Under the pieces are notes generated by a model, which had not been told where the DNA came from, searched no databases, and saw nothing but the letters and a program-made list of their open reading frames with translations. A stretch of DNA of 64,000 nucleotides from Diphasiastrum complanatum (lineage: Eukaryota; Streptophyta; Lycopodiopsida; Lycopodiales; Lycopodiaceae): NCBI GenBank assembly GCA_029204225.1, contig CM055110.1, positions 80,408 to 144,407 of the forward strand, in the 5' to 3' direction. This document shows, piece by piece, positions 10,560 to 21,323 of the stretch. Made by a program: the position numbers and the translations under genes. Every line of letters starts with the position of its first letter. Position 1 is the first letter of the stretch.

Positions 10560-12420
10560 AGGAAATTTACGTTGCAAATACGTCATCGTCAGGATCTACC
10601 GGAAGATGATGTGCAATTTACGTAGTCAAATGGGGCATCGATATTTCAATTGTGTGATGTGCCACTGCCAGTTTGTTGAAAATCTGGAGCGTGGACTACC
10701 ACCTCAAATCAATAGTCATTTTAATAATCCACATTTGATGCCAAATCAACAACCAAATCAAGCAAGGGTGTGTGGTCCAAATAATCAAGCACCAGTACAA
10801 GTTGTGACGGTTGAGGAACCACCAATGATAGATGTTCAAGTTGTTACCTGTCACAAGGACAAAGGGAAGGCGGTGAGGCAATATATGTAGTTTGAAAATG
10901 TGGGACCAAGGACAAAAATCTGATATGGATGTGGATTAGATGGCCAGGGTTATGTTGGAGGTGTTGAATCAATTGCAATAGTCTCATGGACCTAACTTCT
11001 ATCAAGAAATAGTCAATATTGTAGCTGACTAAGTTGCAAATTTTGTGAGCAATTATAAATTTCATGTAATGGTTGGTTAATTAGAACTTAATTCATATTG
11101 CATTGTACTTGTTGGTAGAGTCCATACGTGCTAAGTTGCCTAGAATTTACAACTAAAAGGGCCACCTTCAGCATCACTTAATGCCATTGTGCAATCTACA
11201 AAAAAGGACATTGTTCCAAGATTGGAGATTGGCATTCAGGGTATTGATATTAGGGGCATCTAGATTGATGGCGGAGCAGGCATAAATATAATCTCTGAAG
11301 ACATATATAGTAAATTAAAAAACATACCCTTACATAAGGTCCAATTAGTCATTCATATGGCTAATCATATAAGGGATTCTCCAATAAGGAAAATCTTGAA
11401 AGTCCTAGTAAATATTAACGGGTTACATTTTTTGTTAATTTTGTTGTTCTAAGATTCCCAAAAGGGACAAATGTATACCCAGTTTTATTAGGAAGGCATT
11501 CGCTAAGAGCCGCAAAAGTGGTGCATGACTGGGCAACGGGAGTTGTGACTATTTCAACCAAAGGAGAGAAATTTCAACTACATAAAACATCATGGAAGGA
11601 TTGATTCGGTGCTGCGGCCAGTGGGCGTGAAACGGTTGAGGAATTACTGTTCCAACCAATGTCAGGGGAATTTGAGGGAGATTTATCTCGGACCAGTTTG
11701 TTTCCAGACTACATACCAGTTGGGGAAGCCCATCTGTCTATGGTAATTAATTTATTTGCTACTGAAGCGGTCTAACCGGGTTCAATTGAATCAGATTAGG
11801 AGAATGAGCATGCGTCAGTGGAGGATACGAGTAGAGAACAATGGCTGCAAAGTTTCTCTAAAACCATTGAAAATCTAGAATGTTGAAAGAGGATCCAAAA
11901 CAGTTGCATCCCACTCAAATATCAAGAGAAAAGCTAATAAATATTAATCTGGGGATGGAAGATAGTCCCAAACATGTATCTATTGGAGCTAATAATGATC
12001 CAGATTTCATTACGTGTGTGACAGAACTATTTAAAAAGTATAAGGCTATTTTTGCATTGTCTTATGATGAATTATGAGATGTTTCGAAAGAGATCTATGA
12101 GCACGCAATTGACTTTATCATTGATGCACGACCAATTCGCGTCAACAACGGTATTGAATGAATATGAAGCATGCATAACAAGTTAGGGCGGAGATTAAAA
12201 AACTGGTCATGGTGGGATTTATATATACTATCGACTATACACTTTGGTTAAGCCCTATAGTTATAGTCATCCAAGAAGAATGGCAACCTATTACCACAAA
12301 CTTAATTCGTTTACTATAAGGATGATTTTCCATTGCCATTAACCGAAATGTTTTTGGATGAAGTCGCAGGGTGTTATGTACCACAACGGTAGGCCCTCCA
12401 ATGACGGCCTCGAAAGGGCC
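10560..12420 (+). pseudogene. Ty3/gypsy gag-protease-RT remnant
   Basis: Broken plus-strand frames give, in order: a gag-like zinc-knuckle region without clean cysteines (10,606-10,890), a retropepsin segment with the active-site-like IDGGAGINII at about 11,263-11,293, a protease tail (VYPVLLGRHSLRAAKV), and the start of a Ty3/gypsy reverse transcriptase (KKYKAIFALSYDEL, then RAEIKKLVMVGFIYTIDYT and LSPIVIVIQEEW, 12,035-12,290). The sequence stops resembling RT after about 12,380. Stops and frameshifts are frequent and no LTR can be assigned to it. Confidence 0.75.
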
Positions 12421-12533
12421 ATGATGTAGTCTGGCATTATCAACATGTTTGGGTGCCACGCATCACCATCCTAGGTGGTCACGTGTTGCCAGCGTGACTG
12501 TGCTTGATAGGACCCACTATGCTATGTCAATAT

Positions 12534-13592
12534 TTGGCCACAAAAAATGTTCGTCATTTTGGAAATTTGGTCAAAAATAAACAAATTAAAAAAAGGCAGC
12601 TCAAGTTGGCAATGATCCTCAAATATTCACAACTCTTATTCACGATAATTAGGATCATAAGTACTCATAATATTTTAGTAGTCACGATCAATATTCACAA
12701 GTATTCACAATCAATATTTATTATAATAATGATTAGTATTCACAATAATCTTGATTAATATTCAAGCGATTTGCTTTTTAGTATTCACAATTTTAGATAA
12801 TCTTTGCCAACCATCAAGCATGTAGACTTCAAAACACATCATTGGAAACTCAATCAATTCTTCATCCAATATAGAAAACAACTTGGATACATCCTCCATA
12901 AGAAGACATTGTCATAAACAATACAAATAAATATTCAAGTAATTAGTTGTCATATTTCTAGATTCGAGCATGCAAGGGCACGATAGGGAGAATAACTATG
13001 TGGAATCAAGCATACATCCACAGGAAAAAAATTGTTTGCTTTTTTTCATGCATGCATGCTATGTGCTTGTTTTCATTAATGCAAATTCACTTCCGTGTTG
13101 GATAATTGAGCCCTCCACCAATGGCTAAATCTAATTGTGATATTGGAATATAATCAAATTCAGAAATCTAAATTGAAGAGTCAGTAATTTCATTAGTTAA
13201 TGCTTAACAAAAACATAATACAATAAATCAAGTCAAATATTTGAAATTAATCTAACCTATAAATACTTACCATAACATAGACCAATGATAAGGCCATGCA
13301 CCGTGGAGATCATTGAAAAATTTCCATGGAAGTTCTTTTGTTACATAGACTTGAATACCCATAAATGAGCCTCTTATCCTCCACTAAAGGCATGTCAAAA
13401 AGCGGTGATAAGTATCATTTAAGTATGGGCTTTGGAGAACTAAAGTTGATCACAAATCCTTTTAAGCTAATGTCAAGCCAAAAAAAAATGCTTGTAAAAT
13501 TGGAGATCAATTTATATAATAGTTTATTTCTGTAGGGTGTTCTAGAGAGTGAGTATTTGTATAGGAGTTCTTGAAAAAAGAATTTAGGTCAT
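12534..13592 (-). repeat. Copia-family G LTR, copy 2
   Basis: Direct repeat of 681-1,789 (see that entry). At its right end homology jumps from LTR sequence (GAATTTAGGTCATGAGTAAC) straight into sequence equivalent to 2,410-2,450 of the first copy, so the LTR start and PPT were deleted. It precedes the RNase H remnant at 13.7 kb on the same strand. Confidence 0.55.
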
Positions 13593-13599
13593 GAGTAAC

Positions 13600-13900
13600 A
13601 AAATGAAATCTAACTTCAATGTGTTTAGCGAGTTAGTGGGTTGAGATTTCAAATCTTGGAGTTATCATCGAAGCCAAATAATGTCCTTTACTATACAGAT
13701 GGATGCAACATATTAGGACTCAATAACGGACAAGGAAATGCATTCTTGCTTTTGATTGTTCCATAAAATTGGTCCTCCTACAAGAAAGAACAAGTAGCCA
13801 AAGGTGGATTTTCTAATATCCACTTTTCCAACCCAATCTGAGTCTGAATAGGCATTTAAAATTGGTGCATTCTTGGAATATCTATCATAACACAAAGCAC
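13600..13900 (-). pseudogene. Copia RNase H remnant
   Basis: The minus-strand frame at 13,895-13,713 shows the diagnostic copia RNase H run: YSDSDWVGKVD, RKSTFGYLFFL, then WNNQKQECISLSVIES. The first Asp of SDSDW and the Glu near the end (IES) fit RNase H catalytic acids. It is the same family as 1,790-2,470 (minus) and the plus-strand remnant at 27.6-29.1 kb. The reverse-transcriptase part that should precede it is missing; integrase sequence lies instead at 14.5-14.8 kb. Confidence 0.8.
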
Positions 13901-14504
13901 AGTGCTTTGTGGCCTATATGTACATCAAATGCTCTTTGTAGAACTTCCCAATGTGGTAGTCATGGATTCGACCTGCATTGCAACAATGTGTGCACTGTGT
14001 ATGCAAGATTAGGTGATTTGTAGAACATGGCATACATGATGAACACAATTATTAACTGGTAGTCATGGATTTGACATGTATTGCAACAATTTGCTCACTT
14101 TCTACTCAAGATCATGTCATCTACACATTTATTTCTGTTGTGCTTCAGTCTTCGTGGACATGTCATTCAATAGCTTGAATCATGGATCCATAGGTGAGTC
14201 TATCAACTTGTAGTCTTACATGTGATACCTATGAAGTACAGTGACCAGATATTTCTACTAGATTATGGCAATCTATCTCTCATGAGTAGTGCATCAGGCT
14301 CGAATCAGTAGTTGATTCAAATTGTTGATGATTAATGAAAAGACATCTGAACACTCAAAGCTGCTTCATACTCGACTTGTAGCCATAGTTTGCTTTCAAA
14401 TGATTCTTTGAGTCGACTACATAAGTGCTCCTATAAATCTGCAGATGACAACTCGTAGAGACTGCTTTTGCTCAATCTCTTGGATAGTTGAGCATTTGTG
14501 AGCA
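13901..14504 (-). other. Degraded copia internal sequence with local duplication
   Basis: No open frame. Blocks containing GGTAGTCATGGATT and TTGCAACAAT repeat at about 13,950-14,010 and 14,060-14,110. Inverted homologues occur at 28,620-28,830 in the plus-strand relative, confirming shared descent and a duplication older than the split of the two copies. Confidence 0.5.
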
Positions 14505-14778
14505 TTGTTTGTGTTGCATCTACTAGTATTTGGTTATTACTTTTGGATACTTCATTTTACACATAGCTGATGGTGAACTTATGATGCATGTTGCACAAAG
14601 ATAGATAATTCGAAATTTTGTCATAGATGTATTCTCCCCCACAATTGGTGCATAGAATCTTGATCTTCTGAGCAGTTTGTGTTGCAACAAACCACTTGAA
14701 TTCTTTGGTGCAGTTGAATGCCTCAAACTTGCTTTTCTGAAGATTGTTTTGGTATATCTGAAATTATCATCTACAAAC
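14505..14778 (-). pseudogene. Copia integrase remnant, part 1 (interrupted)
   Basis: Minus-strand homologue of the integrase remnant at 28,430-28,620 (plus). It contains HYSTWF.., APIVGEN.S..KF and related broken integrase pieces. At 14,778 it is cut by insertion of copia element A; the rest of the integrase resumes at 19,356. Confidence 0.65.
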
Positions 14779-15478
14779 TGTGAAGAATTGCCAAAAATTG
14801 GCAAATCTAGCTTGATCAAAAACCATGTAGAATAGTGTAAATTGTGTACACAAGTGGGTCCCACACATGTGAGGCCATGATGCTACATGGGAAACCCACT
14901 CCTAATGTAGGTTAGGTCAAGTCAAGAGAGTTGGTCATGTCTATTTGGTGGTCATCCCTACTTTATAGGACCTACACCTAAGTTTAAGGTGAAAATTTGA
15001 CCAACTAGCTACCTACCAAGCATAACTCTAGGAAATAGACTAGGGTTTCATTTTAGGTCAAGGAGAGTGAGTTAACTTCCTTATTACATGCTGGAAATCC
15101 ACCTAACTTCAAAAAGGAAGTCGAATTTGCTATGTATTCCCTCTCTCCATAGTTAGAAGATAGAAAATGTTTGGAGCTCATTGGCAATCTCAAGCTAGTT
15201 CACTATGTACATTGAGTTTTTGTGATCCAAATGAAACCAAATCAATTTCTACTTGTTTCTCAGGTTGAAGGCCATACTACAGCCTTTATTACACACGTGT
15301 GGTCTCGGATTTCAATGTTTATCAATGCTTTTGATTGTTAATGCTTGTTGTTTGTCAAATTGCCAATCTAGATCAACTTTTGTGTCTAGTTTTTTGATAG
15401 ATTGTTGAGCAAGCATCCAATCACTCTTGTGGATCTTTTGTAGATCCATTTATGGTCCTAAAGTACAGTACTTTCACA
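14779..15478 (+). repeat. 5' LTR of copia A
   Basis: Starts TGTGAAGAATTGCC and ends CAGTACTTTCACA. The near-palindromic ends TGTGAA/TTCACA are shared with copia B and D. It pairs with 18,650-19,350, and a 262-bp 5' fragment of the same LTR recurs at 52,941-53,202. Confidence 0.95.
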
Positions 15479-15491
15479 TGGTATCAGATCC
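15479..15491 (+). other. Primer-binding site of copia A
   Basis: TGGTATCAGATCC directly follows the 5' LTR. It matches the initiator-tRNA-Met type primer site of plant copia elements (TGGTATCAGAGC) with one central change. Confidence 0.85.
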
Positions 15492-16283
15492 AAGTACAAG
15501 AGCATAAGCCATTGATCTAATGCAAATCCATTTTTAGCAAGTTTTGGTGCTAAAAGCTAGTATTGAGAGGGCAAGCTAGAATCTTGATTTTGGTGAGGAG
15601 ATTTGATCCCAAACTTGGTAGGGGTCCAAATCCGTACTGTCCACATGTGTGGGCACCTCTGAACCTGCATTTAATGCATGGTATTCATTTGATCCAAAAA
15701 AATTCAATTTGTGAGCTATTGGTGTAATTTTTGGTGGAGATCCTAGGATAATCTACCAAGATCATTTGCCATTGATTAGATTTGAATTTGTTTCATGAAA
15801 TCTAATTAATCTAGGCTGAGTTCAAGTCCTATTAAGGTTAAAAACAGGTCTTGAAAGTACACCAAGAAGGAAGAAAGAGATTAAGTCATTTTTTGGTCCA
15901 AAAATAGCCAAAATTGGCAAGATTTGATTGTAAGTAGATTTCACATCATCTTATCTTCATTCCAACTTTGTGAGGGAGTGCTATAACTGAGATTATAAGT
16001 CCATTTGTTGGATTAGAAATCTAATTTGAGTGAAAAACTACAAGAGAGAGACCTTAGTGAGTTTCTAGAGACAATCAAATCCATTTCTTGGCAAGATTTG
16101 TTTGAAAGTAGTTTTCACTTCATCTTATCTTCATTCCAGCTTTGTGAGGGAGTGATAGAACTGTGATTATAAGTCCATTTGTTGGATTAGAAATCAAATT
16201 TGAGTGAAACACTACAAGTGTGAGACCTTTGTGAGTTTCAAGTCAATCAAATCTATTTCTTGTTTGTAGAAGTCACTAGTAAG

Positions 16284-17675
16284 ATGGGATCTGCTGGAGC
16301 ATACCTTCTAGAAGCTAGTGAGAGGTTGAATTCTACAAATTATGCTATTTGGAAGGTTAGAATGGAGTAACTCTTGGTGCTCCAAGACCTTTATGAGTTC
16401 TTGATTGAAGATGAAGATGAAACTCTAGGTGCACATGAGTTAGCTAGATACAAGAAGAGATCTAGGCTTGCACTTCATTGTGTGAAGATGAATGTGAGCA
16501 ATGATTTGTTGAGAGAAGTATCAGCTTGTACTAATGCTAAAGAGGCTTGGGAGTCTTTAAAATCAATCTATGAGTCTAGCAACACTTCTAGAGTTCTTAT
16601 GCTTAGAAATCAAATTTTGCAAAGCATGAGGAGAAGTGAGGAGAGTGCACAGGATTATGTACTCAGAATCAAGTCTCTAAATAGGGAGTTGGCTTCCATT
16701 GGAGAGAAGATTCATGATGAAGAGCTTGTACAAATTGTCCTTAATGGTCTAGGAGATGACTTTGCAAATTTGGTCCAAAGTTTTGCCATCCAAGACACTT
16801 TGCGAACTATAGAAAAACTTCACAGTGTATTAGTGGCTGAAGAGTGTAGGATGCTCCATGCAAAATCTAGGATGAGTTCCTTGTCGTTGCAGGATGGTGA
16901 TGAGAAAGCCAATTTCTCATTCAAGGGCAAAAAGAAGACCAATGGAAAGAAGAAGCATCCAAAGGAGGCCAAAGAAGAGGATGATGCATCAAGCTCAAAG
17001 GACAAGTCAAAGCAAAAATGCTTCTTTTGTGGAAAGAAGGGGCATTATGCATCTGAATGCTACAAGAGGCTAAGAGCACAAGTGGAGGAGGACAAACAAG
17101 GAAACCTTGCAAAGGAGGAGGAGGAGGATGAAGTAGATGTATTCTTGATGGCATCTACATCCTCACCAACAAGCAATAGCAATTCAAGAGACAATTGGTG
17201 GATCGACAGTGGGGCTAGCTCCCACATGTCTTGTGAAAAGGACTTTTTCTCAACCTTACACTCATTCAATGATGCTAAAAGGTTTGTCTTTACTGCAAAT
17301 GATGAAGAGTGTAGGATAGATGGTGTTGGCACCATATCTTTGTGTCTAGAATCCTCAAAATGCATGGATCTAGAAAATGTCCTTTATGTACCATCAATCA
17401 CCAAGAATATGCTTAGTGTTGGTCTACTCTTAGAAAGTGGTTTGGATGTCCACTTTAAGCATGGTGTTTGCTTCATCTTGAAGAATGATGTTTGCATTGC
17501 AAAGGGATTTAAACATGGAAGATTGTTTAAGTTGGAAGCTAGTGTTGCTTTTGAAAGAATGAGCTTGGCAAAGGAGGAGATCACTCAAGAGGAGATCTTG
17601 GCAAAGTGTGATCTTGCTTGCATTGAGGAGGAGCATCAAAAGGAGGAGATCTTGAGGATCAGCCTCAAAGCCTGA
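16284..17675 (+). pseudogene. Copia A gag-protease
   Basis: Translation starts at ATG 16,284 (MGSAGAYLLEASERL) but hits TAA at codon 29 (16,368-16,370). The frame is then open to 17,675 (433 aa from 16,374). Domains in order: copia gag (LNSTNYAIWKVRME through the SVLVAEE block), a basic linker, a CCHC zinc knuckle (CFFCGKKGHYASEC, about 17,020), and aspartic protease with WWIDSGASSHM (about 17,199-17,230) followed by NVLYVPSITKNMLSV. The tail after the pre-integrase-like GRLFKLEA is unusual, with acidic EE repeats. One point mutation separates this copy from an intact gag-protease. Confidence 0.9.
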
Positions 17676-17695
17676 GAGTTCCAAGGGAGTCCTTA

Positions 17696-18440
17696 ATGAC
17701 AATGGCCGAGTCATCAAATTGCATGCAAATTGTCCATTCAAGTGTGCATCTTGCAAGGGTGGTGAGCATTGGAGAGTCTACTATCTTTGAATACGTTTTG
17801 GAAAGTATTAGTAGACATGAGGTGACTTGTTTCTTACCTTTAAGATCCATGGTGTTTATTACTTTGTATGACAAGACAATGAAATGGGATGCTTTGAAAT
17901 CTACATTTGTTGTTGATAAAGCAATTTCATTGGATAACTATTTTTGTAATAGTTTGAATAGAGTCATAAAAGATGAAACATCATTTGCTTTGGAAATCTT
18001 TGTGTCCACATGCTTTGTGCATGATCATTCCAATGTAAGGACTAGAGATTATCCTATTTCAATGATAGGAATAATGGTAGTGTTTTGCTCTTCAAGTAAA
18101 GATTGTAGAATCTACTTGTTTTCAACCAAAGAATTTGTCAATGGTGGAAATGTGATCTTTCAAGAGTGGAAGATTTGTAAACTTGAAGAAGCACCTTTGG
18201 ATCAACACATTATTTAATTCATTGATGTTTTGGAGTCAAGTCAAGTGGAGGATCAAGCTCAAGACCCGAGGACTCCAAGAAGAATCTTGAGTATCAAGAT
18301 GGAGCCATCTAGGCTCAATCATATGGATCAAGCAAGACAAGTTGTCTTTGGCAACATTATTTATGCACTTAATATTTTCATTGATGTATCTTCAAGTGCA
18401 CAAAATGCCTTGGAATCCATGGCTTTGCATGATGTTTAGT
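17696..18440 (+). pseudogene. Copia A unrecognised segment with integrase tail
   Basis: Two frames (17,696-18,217, 173 aa; 18,230-18,439, 69 aa) replace the expected integrase and reverse transcriptase. Most of the first matches nothing I recognise. Its end (CRIYLFSTKEFVNGGNVIFQE) aligns in pattern with the copia integrase C-terminal block (compare YKVYIPSTNKVIVGRDVIFYE in copia B). The second, with PRTPRRILSIKMEPS, resembles the linker before RT. So the flanks are copia polyprotein and the roughly 400 bp between (about 17,690-18,100) is foreign or highly diverged. Confidence 0.6.
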
Positions 18441-18640
18441 TTTGAAGTGTGCTACATGTATATAGACACATTTATGGAACATCTTGTAAGGGATCCTCTA
18501 AGAGGTGGTGAAAGATCCTTCATGGACATCATTCTCTATTGGAGTCTCAAAAGTTCCTTCTTTGTAGCTGGATTTTTTAGACACTTCTAAAAGCTTTCAT
18601 TGATCTATCAAGAGAGTTGTAAATAGATCAAGCTAAATTT

Positions 18641-18649
18641 GAGGAGGAG
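18641..18649 (+). other. Polypurine tract of copia A
   Basis: GAGGAGGAG lies directly before the 3' LTR (TG at 18,650), the expected place for plus-strand priming. Confidence 0.75.
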
Positions 18650-19350
18650 TGTGAAGAATTGCCAAAAATTGGCAAATCTAGCTTGATCAAAAACCATGTA
18701 GAATAGTGTAAATTGTGTACACAAGTGGGTCCCACACATGTGAGGCCATGATGCTACATGGGAAACCCATCCTAATGTAGGTTAGGTCAAGTCAAGAGAG
18801 TTGGTCATGTCTATTTGGTGGTCATCCCTACTTTATATGACCTACACCTAAGTTTAAGGTGAAAATTTGACCAACTAGCTACCTACCAAGCATAACTCTA
18901 GGAAATAGACTAGGGTTTCATTTTAGGTCAAGGAGAGTGAGTTAACTTCCTTATTACATGCTGGAAATCCACCTAACTTCAAGAAGGAAGTCGAATTTGC
19001 TATGTATTCCCTCTCTCCATAGTTAGAAGATAGAAAATGTTTGGAACTCATTGGCAATCTCAAGCTAGTTCACTATGTACATTGAGTTTTTGTGATCCAA
19101 ATGAAACCAAATCAATTTCTACTTGTTTCTCAGGTTGAAGGCCGTACTACAACCTGTAGTACACACGTGTGGGATCGGATTTCAATGTTTATCAATGCTT
19201 TTGATTGTTAATGCTTGTTGTTTGTCAAATTGCCAATCTAGATCAACTTTTTTGTGTCTAGTTTTTTGATAGATTGTTAAGCAAGCATCCAATCACTCTT
19301 GTGGATCTTTTGTAGATCCATTTATGATCCTAAAGTACAGTACTTTCACA
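18650..19350 (+). repeat. 3' LTR of copia A
   Basis: 701 bp, nearly identical to 14,779-15,478; differences include the palindromic ACACGTGTGG neighbourhood (19,164-19,173) and a two-base TT insertion near 19,250. It ends TTTCACA and is followed by the target duplicate CAAAC. Confidence 0.95.
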
Positions 19351-19355
19351 CAAAC

Positions 19356-19700
19356 GTGATAAAATATAGTGCATAACCAAGAGAATGTATGCTCATAGGG
19401 CCACACAGATCATTGTGTATCGATTCAAGAATAGATTTAGCTCTATTGGCTTGTCCTTATGAATATATTGATCTAGGTTGTTTCTCTAATAAGCACATGT
19501 AAGAGATGATTCAAGTGTCTATGGAAGTAGCATTTATACATATATCCTTGACAATACTTTTCCATCCTTTGTACAAGATAGATTTATGTTTAAACTTTTG
19601 TCCAAATCTTCTAATGCCATAATTGGGCATTGGGATTACTTACATTTGTAGAAAGTGCATATTCATGACTCAAGATTGCAAATTTCATTCTCTATTTGTA
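19356..19700 (-). pseudogene. Copia integrase remnant, part 2
   Basis: Continuation of the integrase split by copia A. The plus-strand relative at 28,020-28,400 reads CLLNKQPRSRFSKGQTTRA then SIHTNLCGPMSIHSLGYA, a gag-pre-integrase/integrase start. Here it is on the minus strand with several stops. Confidence 0.7.
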
Positions 19701-19729
19701 AGGAGAATTTCTATAGATTTTTTTATCCA

Positions 19730-20760
19730 TCTCGTTTAGCAATGATGCTTGGTCAGTGGTTAGACAAGGTAGAACTCATTAAGAAGAAAACTTTCAAGCA
19801 ATAATATTATCGTTTGTCATTTGGGTCGAGCTCAAGAAGCCCTTCAATAGCAAATGCATTGAAATTGTCAGTGTATTGATCAATTGTAAAGTAAAGATCA
19901 TGGGTTAGAGCTTATAAGTTGAATGTAGGTACTTTCTTGTTCCATTGTTACAAATGTTGTAAGGAAGACATGGCTAATGAGGACATACCGAGCTGGAGAC
20001 CTCTGTGACATACAAGACAGCCTAGTGATGTGACCTACGAATGTTGTAAGAAAGACATGGCTGATGAGGATGTATAGAGGAGAACTCTGTGACATACAAG
20101 ATAGCCTAGTGATGTGACCACTGAATAGGAGTTTGGCGACTCGGTGAATTTACAGGAATTTATTTGGAAAAGACAACAATGGATAAAAATTTGGAACACA
20201 GACTACCATATATTTGGCGTCACAATGGTGTTGTGAATTTTTGTTAGAACACTCATACTATATGGTCTACTTTCTGTAGCAGTAGTTGGTGGAAGACGCA
20301 TGACTAAATTGTAAAGCATAATAGTATGGTGTAGTTGTACATCATTTTGAATACCAAAATATGATGAAGGAAATGTGGTTGATAATCAATTGCATGTGTA
20401 CATGGTTGTTGATTAAAGATACTGTACATAGTTAGGGATGTTTCTTCCAGAAGCAGAGAGCAATTTTACAAAGTATGCTCTATTTGGCATCAACATAGTG
20501 CTGTGAATTTTTGTTGGAACACTCATAGTGTATGGTTTGCTTTTTGCAGCAAGCAGTTGGTGGATGACGCATGACTAAATTGTAAAACATCATATTATGC
20601 TCTAGTTGTACATCATTTTGAATACCACTATATGATGAATGAAATGTGGTTGATTATCAATTGTATGTGTACATGGATGTTGAATCAAGATAATATAGAT
20701 AGTTTGAAATGTTTTTTACAACAGGCAAAGAGGAATTTTATGGGAAAGGGAAAGAAGAGA
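19730..20760. repeat. Repeat family R, copy 1 (internally duplicated)
   Basis: Non-coding repeat. A unit of about 280 bp containing TGACGCATGACTAAATTGTAAA and AATCAATTGCATGTGTACATGG occurs twice in tandem (about 20,200-20,450 and 20,470-20,720). Homologues lie at 26,256-27,605 and 52,501-52,940 (inverted) and 57,490-57,780 (same strand). In this copy and at 52.5 kb it directly joins Tat-like gag sequence, so the family may derive from, or travel with, that element. Confidence 0.7.
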
Positions 20761-20769
20761 ACAAAAAAT

Positions 20770-21290
20770 TGAGTTACGAGGCCAACAATAATAGAATTTT
20801 GGACATCGTTCCCCTCCTGAGAACCTTATATAACCCATGTTGGAAGTACTTGACGTGTTTTGCATCTGTGAGTGGATCCTAAAGCCTCTTTTCTAAAACT
20901 TCGAACCTTTGAACACAAGCTAAAACATCTTCCTTCTTTTTTTGCTCTATTGCTTGCAATTTATCCAAAATCTCCTCGTCCTCATGCTTCTTCTAATATT
21001 GCTTCAAGAGAGCTCTTCCTAATACTTCCCAAGTCTGGAATTTCTGAAACCCATATTGGGAATACCATTGATGAGCATTTCCCTTTAATGTTGTTGGAAA
21101 TAATTCCAACTTCCTAATATCCATTGTTTAACGGTTTGCTTGTGACGACTGCCAAAAATTGGTGAATGTGAATGTTGGGATCATCACGTTTCTTCCCTTT
21201 GAAACGCTAGAATATTGATGTGATTCTACACCTACCTCTGGTAATTCTACCCACAAATGAAAATTGTTTCTATCCAGATTATGCATCCAA
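20770..21290 (-). pseudogene. Tat/Athila-like gypsy gag remnant
   Basis: The minus strand reads LWVELPEVGVES, then LFPTTLKGNAHQWYSQYGF, TWEVLGRALLKQY, KKHEDEEILDKLQAIEQ and a VKYFQHGLYKVLRRG end. The pattern (A..W......I.TW..L...FL..Y, then L..I.Q....V) is a Ty3/gypsy gag domain. It lies just downstream of a Tat/Athila-type primer site. A plus-strand homologue at 52,284-52,500 keeps the same block. Stops interrupt it (for example after KQY). Confidence 0.75.
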
Positions 21291-21300
21291 CTAGAATCTG

Positions 21301-21317
21301 CTTTGGCAACGGAACCA
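21301..21317 (-). other. Primer-binding site, Tat/Athila type
   Basis: Minus-strand TGGTTCCGTTGCCAAAG lies seven bases after the LTR end (CA at 21,324). It resembles the TGGCGCCGTTGCCGGGG primer site of plant Tat/Athila elements. Equivalents are at about 36,561 and 45,510. Confidence 0.65.
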
Positions 21318-21323
21318 AAAGGG

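Larger units (their letters stand above)
14779..19350 (+). mobile_element. Complete non-autonomous copia element A
   Basis: A 4,572-bp element has two matching LTRs (700 and 701 bp), each TGTGAAG...TTTCACA, a primer-binding site at the 5' LTR boundary, a purine tract before the 3' LTR, and a perfect 5-bp target duplication CAAAC (14,774-14,778 and 19,351-19,355). Inside are gag, a zinc knuckle and protease, then an unrecognised segment, but no integrase core, reverse transcriptase or RNase H. The LTRs differ at only a few sites, so insertion was fairly recent. It sits inside an older copia integrase; the empty site is preserved in the paralogue near 28,390-28,440. Confidence 0.93.

Noticed and set aside
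681-13592. Direct repeats 681-1,789 and 12,534-13,592 as the two LTRs of one large element containing the gypsy remnant
   Set aside because: Each repeat is attached to its own copia RNase H remnant on the minus strand, so they are two separate copia 3' ends; the gypsy remnant between is in the opposite orientation and unrelated.
15479-15491. Primer sites as parts of tRNA genes
   Set aside because: Only the short tRNA 3'-end complement is present, adjacent to LTR ends; no cloverleaf-length sequence follows.
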